DNA from: Ephemerocybe angulata
Taxonomy: Eukaryota; Basidiomycota; Agaricomycetes; Agaricales; Psathyrellaceae
Direction: 5' to 3'
Assembly: GCA_013368325.1 (NCBI GenBank)
Contig: JAACJK010000122.1
Location: 182,409 to 246,408, forward strand
Length of the DNA stretch: 64,000 bases
Below, piece after piece: positions 12,145 to 22,161 of this stretch. The position numbers were made by a program, and so were the translations under genes. How positions within the stretch are numbered: the stretch's first letter is position 1; each line of letters starts with the position of its first letter. Under the pieces are notes generated by a model. The model saw only the letters and a list, made by a program, of their open reading frames with translations. It ran no database searches and was not told the DNA's origin.

Positions 12145-12775
12145 CAGTGAGCGCAATCGTACTTGCGCTCAATGCAGGTCCGCCCAGATCTCCGTAACAT
12201 GGCGCGACGTGCAGCAGCTCTGATTGAGACTGCGCGCCAGATCAACCCCCACGACCCTGACTAGTCGAGAATGGCGAGCGGACTTAAGTACTTCAGCAGC
12301 AAGTACGGGTTCGGTTGGGGTTCGGCCGGCGTGCTCGACGGGTGGGCCTACATACGTTCAGGCTGCAAAAACGTTACGGAAGCTCGTGAAGCCAGCATCA
12401 GGCTTGGGTCGGGACGCCGACGGTCGGTCCGGCTTTGGACTCATGGGTCGATGAACAACCATGGGAAGCACCAAGAAGGCGAGTTCATTGACGAGGGTTG
12501 GGTGTCGAGCGAGACTCACATCACGAAGGAGATGCTTGCCGAGAATAACTTCGAGAGGCTCGAGCACGTCACGGTCCGCGTGTGGATCGACCATACAAGA
12601 AGGGGCGTGTCGAGGTGTATCAATTATTATTATTGAACGTCCTAACGGTATAAGCAATGAGTGTGCTTGCTAGTAGACGGGAGGCAGATACCTCCGAAAA
12701 AGGGTTCACCGGAGGGCAGTTCGTGACTCTCAAGCACTGGTACGCCTTTTCGTCTCCCTGGTTTCATTTGCTGCA
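12145..12775 (+). pseudogene. Kexin-like (KEX2) protease remnant
   Basis: Fragments of a kexin/subtilisin-type proprotein convertase in several frames. In order: PVSAIVLAL (end of the catalytic domain), TWRDVQQL, IETARQINPHDPD followed by a stop, SSKYGFGW and GVLDGWAYI, TYVQAAKTLRKLVKP in another frame, then the P domain: GEFIDEGWVSSETHITKEML, NNFERLEHVTVRVWIDHTRR, RPNGI, GGQFVTLKHW. Known kexins carry these pieces in this order in one frame. Here they need at least three frame changes and one in-frame stop. The Asp/His/Ser catalytic part upstream is not recognisable. I call it a broken copy; the functional KEX2 must be elsewhere. Confidence 0.82.
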
Positions 12776-13369
12776 CTGACAAAACCCGAGTGCATCCCAG
12801 CTCTCGACGGTCGGTCGGTCGGTCCCCGCTTTCGACGGTCGGTCCTTGTCGGCACTATACAACTTGAACGCAACACGCGGTATGAATTTGGCTGGGATAA
12901 CTGGGGAAAGGAGCAGATGAGATTGCATGTATATAACGGCAAGTGTGGCGTTGAAGGATTATCGTAAAACGGGTTGAAGCGTTCTCGGAGCTGATCGATA
13001 GACCCGCCCGCCCGGCCCCCTCTGGCGCCCTCTAATTTTGCCTCTCAGCATGGACCTCTGAGGCACAGAAGGAAAGTTTAAAGAATTATTTATGCATCCT
13101 AGTATACTACTTGCTATATCCCTTCTATATACCCTATCATTCTATGACCGACCACACAAGCTCAAGCCTAGTAGAACTCTAATCGAGCTCATCAACCATG
13201 TCCAGCGCATACGCATTTCTGCGCTCCAGAGCACGGGCTCTACGTGCATACTTGAAGTCCCCAAGATCCAGATCCCTCGCTTCATATTGGTTTGTGGGGA
13301 CATCCTTCTTCGCCTCTGCATCCTTCCGGTGCCAGTGAAACAGAGGGCTACATATAAAAGTTGATCAGG
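12776..13369. other. Intergenic region
   Basis: No gene seen. GGTCGGTC short repeats occur around 12809-12846, similar to ones near 16381 and 17886. Confidence 0.4.
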
Positions 13370-13618
13370 TCAGCAACGACTGAATTCTCTGGAACTCGAA
13401 CTGACTGACAGTCCCGCGACAAAGCCGAGCAACCGCTTCTCAACTTGCTCCCCGGCCCATTCCCGCCGGGACTCTGACTCTACGCGAAAACGACGGTCCA
13501 CGGTACCCCTGCGCTCGATGTCCTCCGAGTCGGGCGCCTGCGGAAGCGGCGCTGCGATGGCGGGTGCGGCGAGGAGGGCGGCGAGGGCGACGGTCTTCAA
13601 GCTGTTGGTAAAGACCAT
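13370..13618 (-). CDS. Small secreted peptide precursor with dibasic sites
   Basis: An uninterrupted 82-residue frame beginning with a strong signal peptide (MVFTNSLKTVALAALLAAPA, then IAAPLPQAP). The rest is charged and carries several dibasic or Kex2-like sites: EDIERR, VDRR, SRR and VEKR. The last would release a C-terminal LLGFVAGLSVSS... peptide of about 20 residues ending in Cys. This layout resembles fungal Kex2-processed secreted peptides, but no family was recognised and cleavage is inferred. An ATAAATAG box lies about 100 bases upstream (minus strand, near 13720). Confidence 0.55.
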   Translation of the reverse strand: MVFTNSLKTVALAALLAAPAIAAPLPQAPDSEDIERRGTVDRRFRVESESRREWAGEQVEKRLLGFVAGLSVSSSSREFSRC

Positions 13619-14171
13619 GTTGATGAATGGATATAGAAATGGGAGATGGCGTTCAACGCGAGTGAGTTGTAGTATGGATGGGTGAGACCGGCTGGAGAAT
13701 GGGGAGTGGACCAGGCCTCTATTTATCGTTTTTTTTTCTCGTACGGCATGCTTGAGATAATTCGGGTATGAAGGGTGCAGCCGTGCATCCGGGTGAGTGC
13801 TCGCACGCCGTAAGTTTTGGTTTCGTCGTGGCACAAGGCTTGGGTTGGGCGCATCGGTAAGGTGTATAGAGTAGAGGTGTATCCGCTGGGAGCAAGTCAG
13901 CTTTGGAACTTGAAAAATGCTGCTGTGACTCCGCAACGGGGTGAGGTGCACGTACGTGCGGCTCGAAAATTATCACCAGCTGGAGTTAGCTTATCCGCCA
14001 CTACACTTGAATCTCCGGCACCCGAGGCTGAAGCTAAGTAAGTGGATACCCAGCTAATAAGAATTTTGGTAGCCCACACTCGATGTATAGCGTTAGGCAC
14101 TGTCTATAAATATGGAACTATCTGGGGAGGTCACGGTATAAATAGCGTGGGAGCGAAGGGTACCGTGGCCG
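13619..14171. other. Intergenic region
   Basis: No gene seen. It holds the promoter of the secreted peptide and the point where the transposase relic breaks off. Confidence 0.35.
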
Positions 14172-14851
14172 CTATCCCCGACCTCTGGGAGGAGGGTTCT
14201 GTCTGCACGAAACGCATGTAACGTCTCTCTGTAGTAGGCGATGGCAGGCGCGTGAAATATGCCGTAGGTACCCGTACTCGTCTCGCAGCTGCCGTATTGC
14301 GTGGCACACCCTCTTGCAGTATATGTACACTGTCCCTTCTGCGATAGACATGACGGATGCGATCTGCCCCAACAGGGCCGCTAGAAAGGTCGCGAGTTGA
14401 AGTTCAACGGATCTCTGGGGCTTCTTTCCCTTACACTGGAAGATTTGGTCACCAGATATAAGATCATGAAGCTCCCAGAACGAGTCTCGGCTCATTCCAA
14501 GTCAATAACAGTCAGATGAGTTTGTATTTCATGAAATGAGTCGTAGTACCGCAGCCATGACATGAAAAAATGGTCGGAGAAATGGTGCAGTAGGATATTG
14601 AAGAACTGGGCTGATCGTGGCCGATTGTACGATCCTCGGGAACCAAACTTCTTTGAACGCATATCCTGCTTGAGTTTCTCTGCTTCGTCAATAGCCATGG
14701 CTGCGATTAGCATCGCACTGTCCTTGTCGGTTTCATCCTCTGCATCAAGCAAGCACATCATCGCAGGCTGTTCCAGAGTATCCAGATGCCGTTTTATTTC
14801 CCTGTACTTGATCTGGAAGATCTTTCGGCGGATACTGGGACTAAGAGCCAT
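14172..14851 (-). pseudogene. PIF/Harbinger-type transposase N-terminal relic
   Basis: Two frames on the minus strand. 14851 to about 14530 gives MALSPSIRRKIFQIKYREIK... and FSDHFFMSWLRYYDSFHE. 14495 to 14172 gives SRDSFWELHDLISGDQIFQC, KKPQRSVELQLATFLAALLG and EGTVYIYCKRVCHAIRQL. These match the helical N-terminal part of basidiomycete Harbinger (DDE_4-type nuclease) transposases. The frame changes between the two pieces. The sequence ends before any DDE catalytic motif and no terminal repeats were found, so it is an inactive truncated copy. Confidence 0.7.
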
Positions 14852-15550
14852 CGTAGATAAGCGGAGTCGTAGAGGGAAACGCGTTAATTAGCGGAGGGTG
14901 TATTCGACGCGTCGAGGCGCTCGTCGCTTACCCAATGCCGAATTCAAACTCCGTTCGGCGAGCCATCGCTTTGGTTTGCCCGCACTGCGATCCTGGCGCC
15001 TGACGCCATGTGCAGGAGGAGTGGGCTCGTGAGGGGCGGGAGTACGCTGATTACCGGGTGAGTTGATTCGGAAACAGATTGTCGATGGAGAACCTTGGAG
15101 AACGCGCGGTTCTCAGGAGCAGGGACATCGGAAATGGTGGCAAGAGACTCGAGAGGCCCAGGGCATGGGGAAAGCCGGTGCGATGGCCTAGCGATTCTGA
15201 TTGTACTGCTCAGGAGCAGCGCGCTGGAGGTCAACGTCTACTTATCTAGGCCTCCCCAATTATGGGAATCCATCGCTTTTCCCTTAGGTTGAGACGGCCC
15301 CACGCCGCGACTGGACTCGACTCGTCGCAGCTCGTCGCTAGATGAAACGTCGGCTGCCTGCTGCTTCGCGGCGTGGCTAGCTGGGATGGCATCATTTCGC
15401 CTGGCTAAAGGATGGTGGCCATCCGGAACTTGTTGCTCCACGCATGTACATATTGCGGTCGACTCAAATATATATATAGACTCAGATAACAGTTAAATAC
15501 CGATTCCACTTGCCTCGCTAGCACTCTACTTACCTCTCGCCACTTCCATC
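14852..15550. other. Intergenic region
   Basis: No gene recognised; open frames are short. It contains the TATA box of the next gene at 15467-15475. Confidence 0.4.
15467..15475 (+). promoter_or_regulatory. TATA-like run upstream of secreted protein gene
   Basis: An ATATATATA run ending about 75 bases before the ATG at 15551. Confidence 0.45.
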
Positions 15551-15970
15551 ATGCGGATGTCTACCCTCCCTACCATACTCTCAGTCGCGATCTACCTGTC
15601 TACATATGCAAATGCGTACCGCCATGATGAGGTACGCAAAGTGGTGCTTTTATGTATAGCATATATTGACGACTCATCCCTGCCCCCTTCGCACTACTAC
15701 CGTGGACGTGCCGCACACGCACAGCAGACTGAAGTCTACGTCAGGGAACCGTATGACGTAAACGGGTTCGTTGCCCGCGACCTGCTCTCGGATCTCACCA
15801 CGCGCGAGCTCGTGGACGAACTGAAACGTAGGACGGATACCTTCCGTTGCGAGTACCCCAATTGCAGCCAGGTGTTCTCCTATGGAAATGCGAATGTAAT
15901 GGCCCAGTACGAGGCCCACAAAACCAGGGTCCACGGGCGAAAAATAGTCGAGTACAATGGACGAAAGTAA
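15551..15970 (+). CDS. Small secreted protein with a C2H2 zinc-finger motif
   Basis: Exon 1 (15551-15631) encodes a signal peptide (MRMSTLPTILSVAIYLSTYA, then NAYRHDE). A GTACGC...CACAG intron (15632-15724, open in frame) separates it from exon 2 (15725-15970). Exon 2 contains FVARDLLSDLTTRELVDELK and a textbook C2H2 spacing: FRCEYPNCSQVF...YEAHKTRVHG (C-x4-C, H-x4-H). Total 108 residues. It is a paralogue of the proteins at 2460-2905 (same signal peptide pattern, same TREL/DE core, finger at the same place) and 2275-2463. A secreted single-finger protein is unusual. The role is unknown, and structural or disulphide use of the cysteines is possible. Confidence 0.75.
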   Translation: MRMSTLPTILSVAIYLSTYANAYRHDEVRKVVLLCIAYIDDSSLPPSHYYRGRAAHAQQTEVYVREPYDVNGFVARDLLSDLTTRELVDELKRRTDTFRCEYPNCSQVFSYGNANVMAQYEAHKTRVHGRKIVEYNGRK

Positions 15971-16428
15971 AACTTGTATAAAGACTATGAGGTACGTGCA
16001 CAATATTTTCGACCCGTGAGCGTGGACTTGACTAAAGTGGTACCTCAATAGCTGACCCAACATGAGAGCAAGTGTCGTGAAACTCGGCGCGAAGTCCAAG
16101 TCCGTCCCCAAGAGCCAGCGGAAAGCGTCATCAGTTACACATCCATTCGTTTCGTTTAATGTCCACACACCCTCTCTTGTCGCCTCACATTCCTTCCTTC
16201 CTTCCTTCCCTAAGTTCCCCCGCGTTGTATTTGCGAGTAGTTGGTAGTGAGGCAGGTCTCCAGACTCCGGGGTGTGAAGGGGTAATTCTAATTTCTGCAG
16301 GCCACATCTGTACTCCACTGCGCGATTTTTCTCCCAGTACAAATTCTCGCTCTGGCGGAGGGTTGAACTCGGCGCACCAGTCGGTCGGTCGCATCGAATG
16401 GTATCCTTTCGCGAAATGGGTGGGTGTA
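15971..16428. other. Intergenic region before the MITE
   Basis: No gene seen; contains a CCTTCCTTCC run at about 16191-16210. Confidence 0.4.
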
Positions 16429-17668
16429 TGGCGAGCCGTTTGGGCATTAATTATTAGCGCAAACACTTTACGTTTTGCGCAAATGTTCGGCTTTTTTGCG
16501 CAAATTTGACCTCATTTACGTTAGCGCAAACATTGCTCTCACCAGCGCAATTTTTGTCCTGATAGCGCAAACTTTTTCATGTTGCGCACATTTCGAGCCC
16601 AAGCTCAAATAGTCCGGATCCGGACGGGCTCCTGGTTAGTACTGGTCACAGTGTAAATTTGATACCTGAATCAGATCGAGATACATTCAACAGTCAGGAG
16701 GTCCACCCTATTGGCATGATAGACTCCAAGTAACTCCCATGGACAGTCTTGACAAGGGTAGCACACAAAGGGATTTATAACGAAACATCCCTGAGGCCGT
16801 GTGTGGTGTGGTGTCAAGGTTGGTTTATAGATGGATACAGGGACTAATCAAGTATATCCATTCGACAACGCCTTCAATGTAGCTCGTCCCATACGCCATC
16901 AATAACGCTCTTCCACTCCGAGAAAGCGGTTGGTGTACATCTACACCTCGTCTACTTGTGCTGCTGCAATGCTGCTGCTACAGGTAGCAGATGCACCTCG
17001 CCAGGAACTACACAGTTTGGCATTCGTCTCCTCTGACTTCCGAGACCGGAATGAGATTCGCACCCGTACCCTTCTTGTCAGTTTAGCCTAGTCATCCACC
17101 CTCTCCCCAATTTTCTCTTTTCTCTGTAGGTAAAGCGATCGGGCTACGCCCCGATCATGTCACCATTGGGTTTGGGCGCTTAGCGCCCGTGCACATTCCA
17201 TCGGCGTTTACCTTGGGTTTACCCGAATCCCGATGCTCTATATAGCGGGCTTCTATTGTTTCAATTCCTCAGCTACATCCCTGTCATGTAGTTCACCCAT
17301 CCATCGTCCCGATTCCACCTCTGTGCATGACAAATGTCCTTTATCTGTTGTTTATCTGTTTCCCTATCTACGGCAAGATCTACGGCGAGCTACACGTGAG
17401 GATTGAGAACGAGGCTCGAGCCCCCTAGAACTCAGGCGTACCGCAAGCGTACCGTCGTCTATGCATCTCACGAAGTACAAGGCCAAGTGTGCGCTCAATT
17501 CGAAAATGTGCGCAATGTGAAAAAGTTTGCGCTATCAGGACAAAATTTGCGCTGGTGAGAGCTATATTTGCGCTAACGTAAATGAGGTCAAATTTGCGCA
17601 AAAAAGCCGAATATTTGCGCAAAACGTAAAGTGTTTGCGCTCATAATTAATGCCCAAATGGCTCGCCA
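16429..17668. mobile_element. Non-autonomous DNA transposon with long TIRs and TA target duplication
   Basis: Two arms of about 180 bp, 16429-16610 and 17488-17668, are inverted copies starting TGGCGAGCC[G/A]TTTGGGCA. Both are flanked by TA (16427-16428 and 17669-17670), the duplication made by Tc1/mariner-type transposases. Each arm carries six or seven GCGCAAA/T motifs at 15-25 bp intervals, which could be transposase-binding repeats. The 0.88-kb interior has no coding frame, so the 1240-bp element must be mobilised by a transposase elsewhere. The arms differ at scattered positions only, suggesting moderate age. Confidence 0.88.
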
Positions 17669-18057
17669 TATGGGTGCACTGGGTATCTTGGGTGAACTTT
17701 GAACTTTCCCTCTATTCAGTTGAACTCAGATTGAACCCTCGACTCGAGTCGAGGCACAAATTCAGTCTTTCAGCCAGCCATATTTTTTTATGATGCAGCG
17801 GCGGCAGTGATCATGCTACGCTCGTCCGTCCGTCCTCAAGTTCTTTCTTTTGAGGCTTCAACAAATGCGACTTGGTATAGGTAGCGGTCGGTCGGGTCGG
17901 TCGGTAAGTTTACAGCGGTTTCAATAGATCTTGAGATTTAGGATTTTTTTTCCCGCGCGCGCGCATCGTCATTTGTAAGCGGGGTGCCCCGTCGCGTCGC
18001 GTCAACCGTCCTTGACCAGCTACCACCACTGCGGCGTTGGAAGAAACACGCTATACA

Positions 18058-19645
18058 ATGTTCAATGACCTTCTTCCCAATGAATCCATCACATCTTCTA
18101 ACGTACAAGCAGACAGTGACCTCAGTTCGCTGAGCAGCCTGAGCGAAGCTGACGACGAGTTCGACGACGAGATGGTTCGCAACCCGGACAACATTGACGC
18201 GGACATCCGCAATTTTCTTGCCAATGAGGCAACCCCAGCTCGTATGGCACATTCTTATTCCTGTTTTCATGTTCTCGGAGCTTCATGGAGTGCATTCATC
18301 GTAGAACTCAAGTTTTTCAAGGGTCCTGTACGAAAGAAGCAAAGGACAGACAAAGGTCCCAGTGGCAGTACAGGAGCATCTACAGCGAAAGCGAAGAAAT
18401 CTGGCACTAGCCTGGACCCTGTGCCTGATGATGACCCTATCGATGAGGAGGAGGACGACGACGCTGAGCCTGACCCAAAGCTAACCGCATATATCCAGAT
18501 TCAAGCACCTGCCGAGGCTCAGGCTGCTGGCCGCCGAGCCAAAGCCCCACCCCCCATCAAGAAAGGTCCCTTTCTCTACTCTCTCGCACCATCTTCCACC
18601 TTCGACGCCTTCAAGAAAGCTTGCGCCAGCACTGTACCCTGTAGGCTTGAATGTCTCCCAACTACCAAGCTACAGTGGAGCTGGGAAGCTCCGAAGAACG
18701 ATGCCTTGAAGCCTCTCACCTCTGATGATGGCTTTGAAGCTCTGAAAATGGCGACGAAAGAGCGAGTGACGAAGAAGAAACCATTGGTTATGGTGATCTC
18801 GATGCCGCCGCCAGCAAAGACCGATGTTGTACGTCGCACTACCCCCATCCTTTCATCGTCCGTGTCCAATCTCATCCTCCTATGATATAGACGTGGGATG
18901 ACGGCCTCGGAGAAAACATTGAAGAGCCCTACGATCATGAGAAAGAGATAGCGGAGGTTTTCCCAGCTGGAACGCAAGAGGTATTATCGGCAAAGGCTCA
19001 GATTGTGCGTGACGTGATTCTTTCTCTCTTGAAGTACCTACTGACTAGTCCCAGGGCCTGATGTCTAAGAATTCAGCCCCATCTCTCGATGCACTCCATA
19101 CCCGCTATCCTGTTGGCAACATTCCCGGCTATCCAGACATGCGAATCCTCGAGCGAGTTATTGGGGGGAAGACCTACCACTTTGAGCTCACCAATCTTCG
19201 TCTTCAAATCTGGGCGCATGCCCTCGGTAGCAAGAAGGACGGTGTTACACTCGATACTCCCCCTAACTCCAACCATTTTGATCCAGCAGCTGCAATGAAG
19301 AAACCGAAGGTCAAGAAGGAGAAGGGCGCTGACAACGACGACGACACGGATGTTATTGAAGTTTCCGGACCCTCGAAGATTGCACAAAAGGCCCGTGGAC
19401 AGCCTGCGATGCCGCTCATGAATCCAGCGATGATGGGCGCGGCCCAAGGTCAATTCCCATTCCCAAACTACGGATTTCCGATGCCATTCTTTCCCCCTCC
19501 ATATGGATACTATCCCCCTATGCCACCAGCACCTCAGCCTTATGGAAACCAACACCCTTATGGCTATGCACCCCAACCGACGCCTCAGCTGCATGCACCC
19601 GGCACTCCTGGGCATCAAACGTACATAGTGTTCACCACGGGTTGA
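18058..19645 (+). CDS. Transposon-borne protein of unknown function
   Basis: Four exons, 18058-18241, 18305-18828, 18891-19004 and 19055-19645, total 471 codons. The N-terminus is acidic and serine-rich (DLSSLSSLSEADDEFDDE). A basic linker (VRKKQRT) and an acidic run (DEEEDDDAEPDP) follow. The middle contains PFLYSLAPSSTFDAFKKACA and SAIWTWE-like hydrophobic patches. The C-terminal domain has RYPVGNIPGYPDMRILERVI and YHFELTNLRLQIWAHALGSK, then TLDTPPNSNHF, a lysine-rich linker and a proline/tyrosine-rich low-complexity tail (FPPPYGYYPPMPP). The VGN..GYPD...ELT..RL..WA motif recurs in many agaricomycete predicted proteins, in my recollection. No enzymatic motif is seen. Its place between the TIRs suggests an accessory transposition or regulatory role, which is inference. 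Confidence 0.8.
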
Positions 19646-19714
19646 TGTCAAGAATGGAATTGAGAAGTAGGAAAACAATACGTGTTACGTGTACACTAGA
19701 CTAGCCTGACTGAA

Positions 19715-20751
19715 TCAATTGTGAATGTAGCCTGCATGCTTGAACCAGCCGAGCGACATCTCTGCCGTGATACATCCACACACTTCCAGAAGGGACATAA
19801 ACGGGTCTTCATCCCGCCGTAAGAGTGCACCGTGGCGACGTATGTATGATTTGATGGTGCTGAAGGACTCCTCAATTGGATTGAGGTCAGGTGAATAGGC
19901 AGGGAGATAGAGGATGATGCATCCGGCGGCACGAACGAGATTGACCAGGGCATCATTGTGATGAATACGGCAGTTGTCGAGGACCAGTACAGATCGGGCG
20001 TCAGGGAAGGGGTTCATCTGAGGGAGCTATGGAGGTAATGGCGCAAATGTTAGGATTCCCATCTATGGGGTACTACTATGCTAGGACGCACCACTTTCTC
20101 CTGGATGAACTCGAGAAACTGCAACGAGTCATACGATCCCTCAACCACATCTGCAGCAATATAGCCGTCTACTGTCAAGGCACAGAGGAGCGAATAGCGG
20201 TCTCCTCGCACAAAGACATCTGTGAGAGCAGCCCTCTCGCCTCGATACATCCTCCCATACCGGCGGGCATATGTTCGCTCATCCTTGCTGGTCTCGTCGA
20301 CACAAACAAACTCAACCCCGAGTCCACTCAAGCTCTCGTCCTGCTGGAACTCCCTCCATTCCTGCCGCATGGCCTCATCTCTCTCCGATGCAACCTTTTG
20401 TAGCAGCTTGCGTGTCAAGCCTGCCTGGCGAAGGTTGTTGTGCAGCGCGGATTTCGAAATGATGATGTCGTGGGTGACTGCCAGCCAGTATACGAGTTCA
20501 TCCAGGTAAAGGTCGTTGTCGGCCTCCAGAAGAATGTGGAGAGCTCCGGCGATAGCACGAGATAGTATCCTCACTCTTCCTCTGACCGTTGGCCGTTGAA
20601 CAACACCGTACTGGTCGAAAGTTGCTTGCCATCGGTATAGGCTTGCCCTGGACACCCTGAGCATACTGACGATATCTTCCGTATCGAATCCGCGGTCCCA
20701 GAGGTCAAGAGCAACTTCCTTTAGATCTGAGCTGATCTTTCGGAACACCAT
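19715..20751 (-). CDS. Tc1/mariner-superfamily (IS630-like) DDE transposase
   Basis: Two exons, 20751-20092 and 20017-19715, give 320 residues joined by a GTGCGT...CTCAG intron. The N-terminus carries a helix-turn-helix (DTEDIVSMLRVSRASLYRWQ) and a second DNA-binding helix region (LYLDELVYWLAVTHDIIISK). The catalytic core has FVCVDETSKDER (first Asp), SVLVLDNCRIHHND (second Asp) and LPAYSPDLNPIEESFSTIK (third acidic residue, Glu), the DDE_3 pattern. All catalytic residues are present and the frame is intact, so the enzyme may be active. It cuts and pastes the element defined by the TIRs at 17913 and 20891. Confidence 0.93.
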
Positions 20752-20891
20752 GGTAGATAAGAGAGTAATAGAGGGGTGTTACGGTCAATGGTGGTGGTCT
20801 AAAGCAAAGCCTGGGCGATGTCAGCGCGGAATTGATGAAATCACGCGCGCGGGAAAAATTTCTGAAATCTCAAGATCTATTGAAACCGCTG

Positions 20892-21445
20892 TCACAAGGG
20901 GCATTGCGCCTTTTCTCCCGCCATGAAACCTCCTTTCTAGGCGAGGGAATTGAGAAAATTGTACCAGGTAATCCTTCGTCAAAAATGTGACGCGAAAGTT
21001 ATATATTATCCCTGACCTTTTGTAAAAACGGAAACTTTAACATGAATTTACCTTTTCGCTTGAGCAGAAACTTAAGTGAATCATGGGGGAAAAGACAGAT
21101 TTTTTACATACCTTCCCAAAGGGTACTCAATTTGATGAAACTTATCTTTGCCATCTGACCATTTATGTACAGAAACCACGACGGTAAAGGATAATTTCAG
21201 GAGCCAAAACCTACGATGGGAATGCGTCCGAAAATGGACCATTTCTGAAATATTTCCTATGCGAAGAAATGGCACACCGGTCGTTGACGGCAAACGCTGC
21301 CGTCAGCGATAAGGACTCCGCCATGGCGGGGCCCGAACTTCAGCCTCAGCCTCAGCCTCAGCTCGGCATCGCATTGGCGGGACTCAAATATTTGAGTTAC
21401 CGCCGTAATCGGCACAATCATTGCCCTAGGACATCAACGCCCAAG
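20892..21445. other. Intergenic region right of the mariner element
   Basis: No gene recognised. A CAGCCT repeat (CTTCAGCCTCAGCCTCAG) lies at about 21340-21362. Confidence 0.4.
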
Positions 21446-22136
21446 ATGCTAACGACTACCTTACGACCCGGTGAGTTCTCTGCGCTATTTGCACTCACAA
21501 TCATTCAGCTGTGGACAATATGCAGGTTATCCCGCCCCCAGAGGTCCGCCCTCCCAAGCGATCTCATTGGCTGAAGCAATCGGTCTAGCTATTTTACACC
21601 GACCTCTCTCTTTCCCGCTCATTGCCACACCCCAGATCCCACCCCCGGACGACATGGAAGCCAACACAGTAACTCCGAAGGCAGAACTGCTCGAGCCAGC
21701 TCCGAAACTAGACGAAGATACCGCGACCACCAAAACCAGAGGAGGCGAAGGAGGACGGCACTGCAGCAGCACCGACATTGCCCTCTGGCGAGAAGTCAGC
21801 CCCCGAATCGACTTCCACACCGCAGCCCCCTCTCCACCTCGAAGTTACAGTCCCACAGACGCACCAGACGTACACCACGTGCACCCTTCCTCTTTCTCAG
21901 TGGTCGGAGGCGGGTGATGAACTTTGACCCCGATACGACGATTGGGCGTGTAAAGGATCTAGTCTGGACGGCGTGGTCCACCCCTGCCGCGACCTCTCAT
22001 ACGGACGGAACACCCTCAGGGGCTCAGGAGGTGGAGGAGAAACCCCCGGCTCCGTCGTATCTCCGTGTTCTGTATCTCGGGCGGATGCTGCAGGACGATG
22101 ATACACTGCGAGGTGAGACTTCCTGTTCAGCTGTGT
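21446..22136 (+). pseudogene. Broken ubiquitin-like (UBL3/Rad60-SLD_2-type) gene
   Basis: The recognisable core is FLFLSGRRRVMNFDPDTTIG, RVKDLVWTAW, then PSYLRVLYLGRMLQDDDTLR, the fold of membrane-anchored ubiquitin-like (UBL3-type) proteins. The sequence before it reads sensibly only if the frame changes: MEANTVTPKAELLEPAPK in one frame, LPSGEKSAPESTSTPQPPLH in a second, FLFLSGRRR in a third. After the LR codon the expected rest of the domain and the cysteine-rich tail are missing. Either several indels accumulated or the assembly has errors; I favour a pseudogene. A possible first exon starts at 21446 (MLTTTLRPG). Confidence 0.6.
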
Positions 22137-22161
22137 GATGGTTGTGTTCGCTAACGTTGAA

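Larger units (their letters stand above)
17913..20891. mobile_element. Two-gene Tc1/mariner-type transposon
   Basis: Terminal inverted repeats bound the region: 17913-17940 reads CAGCGGTTTCAATAGATCTT followed by GAGATTT, and 20865-20891 is its reverse complement. Each continues into a CCCGCGCGCG tract (17952-17964 and 20844-20853). TA precedes the left end; the right end is followed by TC, so one target base may have mutated. Inside are a plus-strand gene (18058-19645) and a minus-strand transposase (19715-20751), convergent and only 69 bases apart. A second protein gene in a mariner-superfamily element is unusual. Confidence 0.82.

Noticed and set aside
12809..17910. Scattered GGTCGGTC repeats (12.8, 16.4 and 17.9 kb)
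   Set aside because: Short simple repeats without constant spacing; not a CRISPR-like or origin array.
20841..20893. Possible perfect TA duplication of the mariner element
   Set aside because: The left end is preceded by TA but the right end is followed by TC, so a perfect duplication cannot be claimed.
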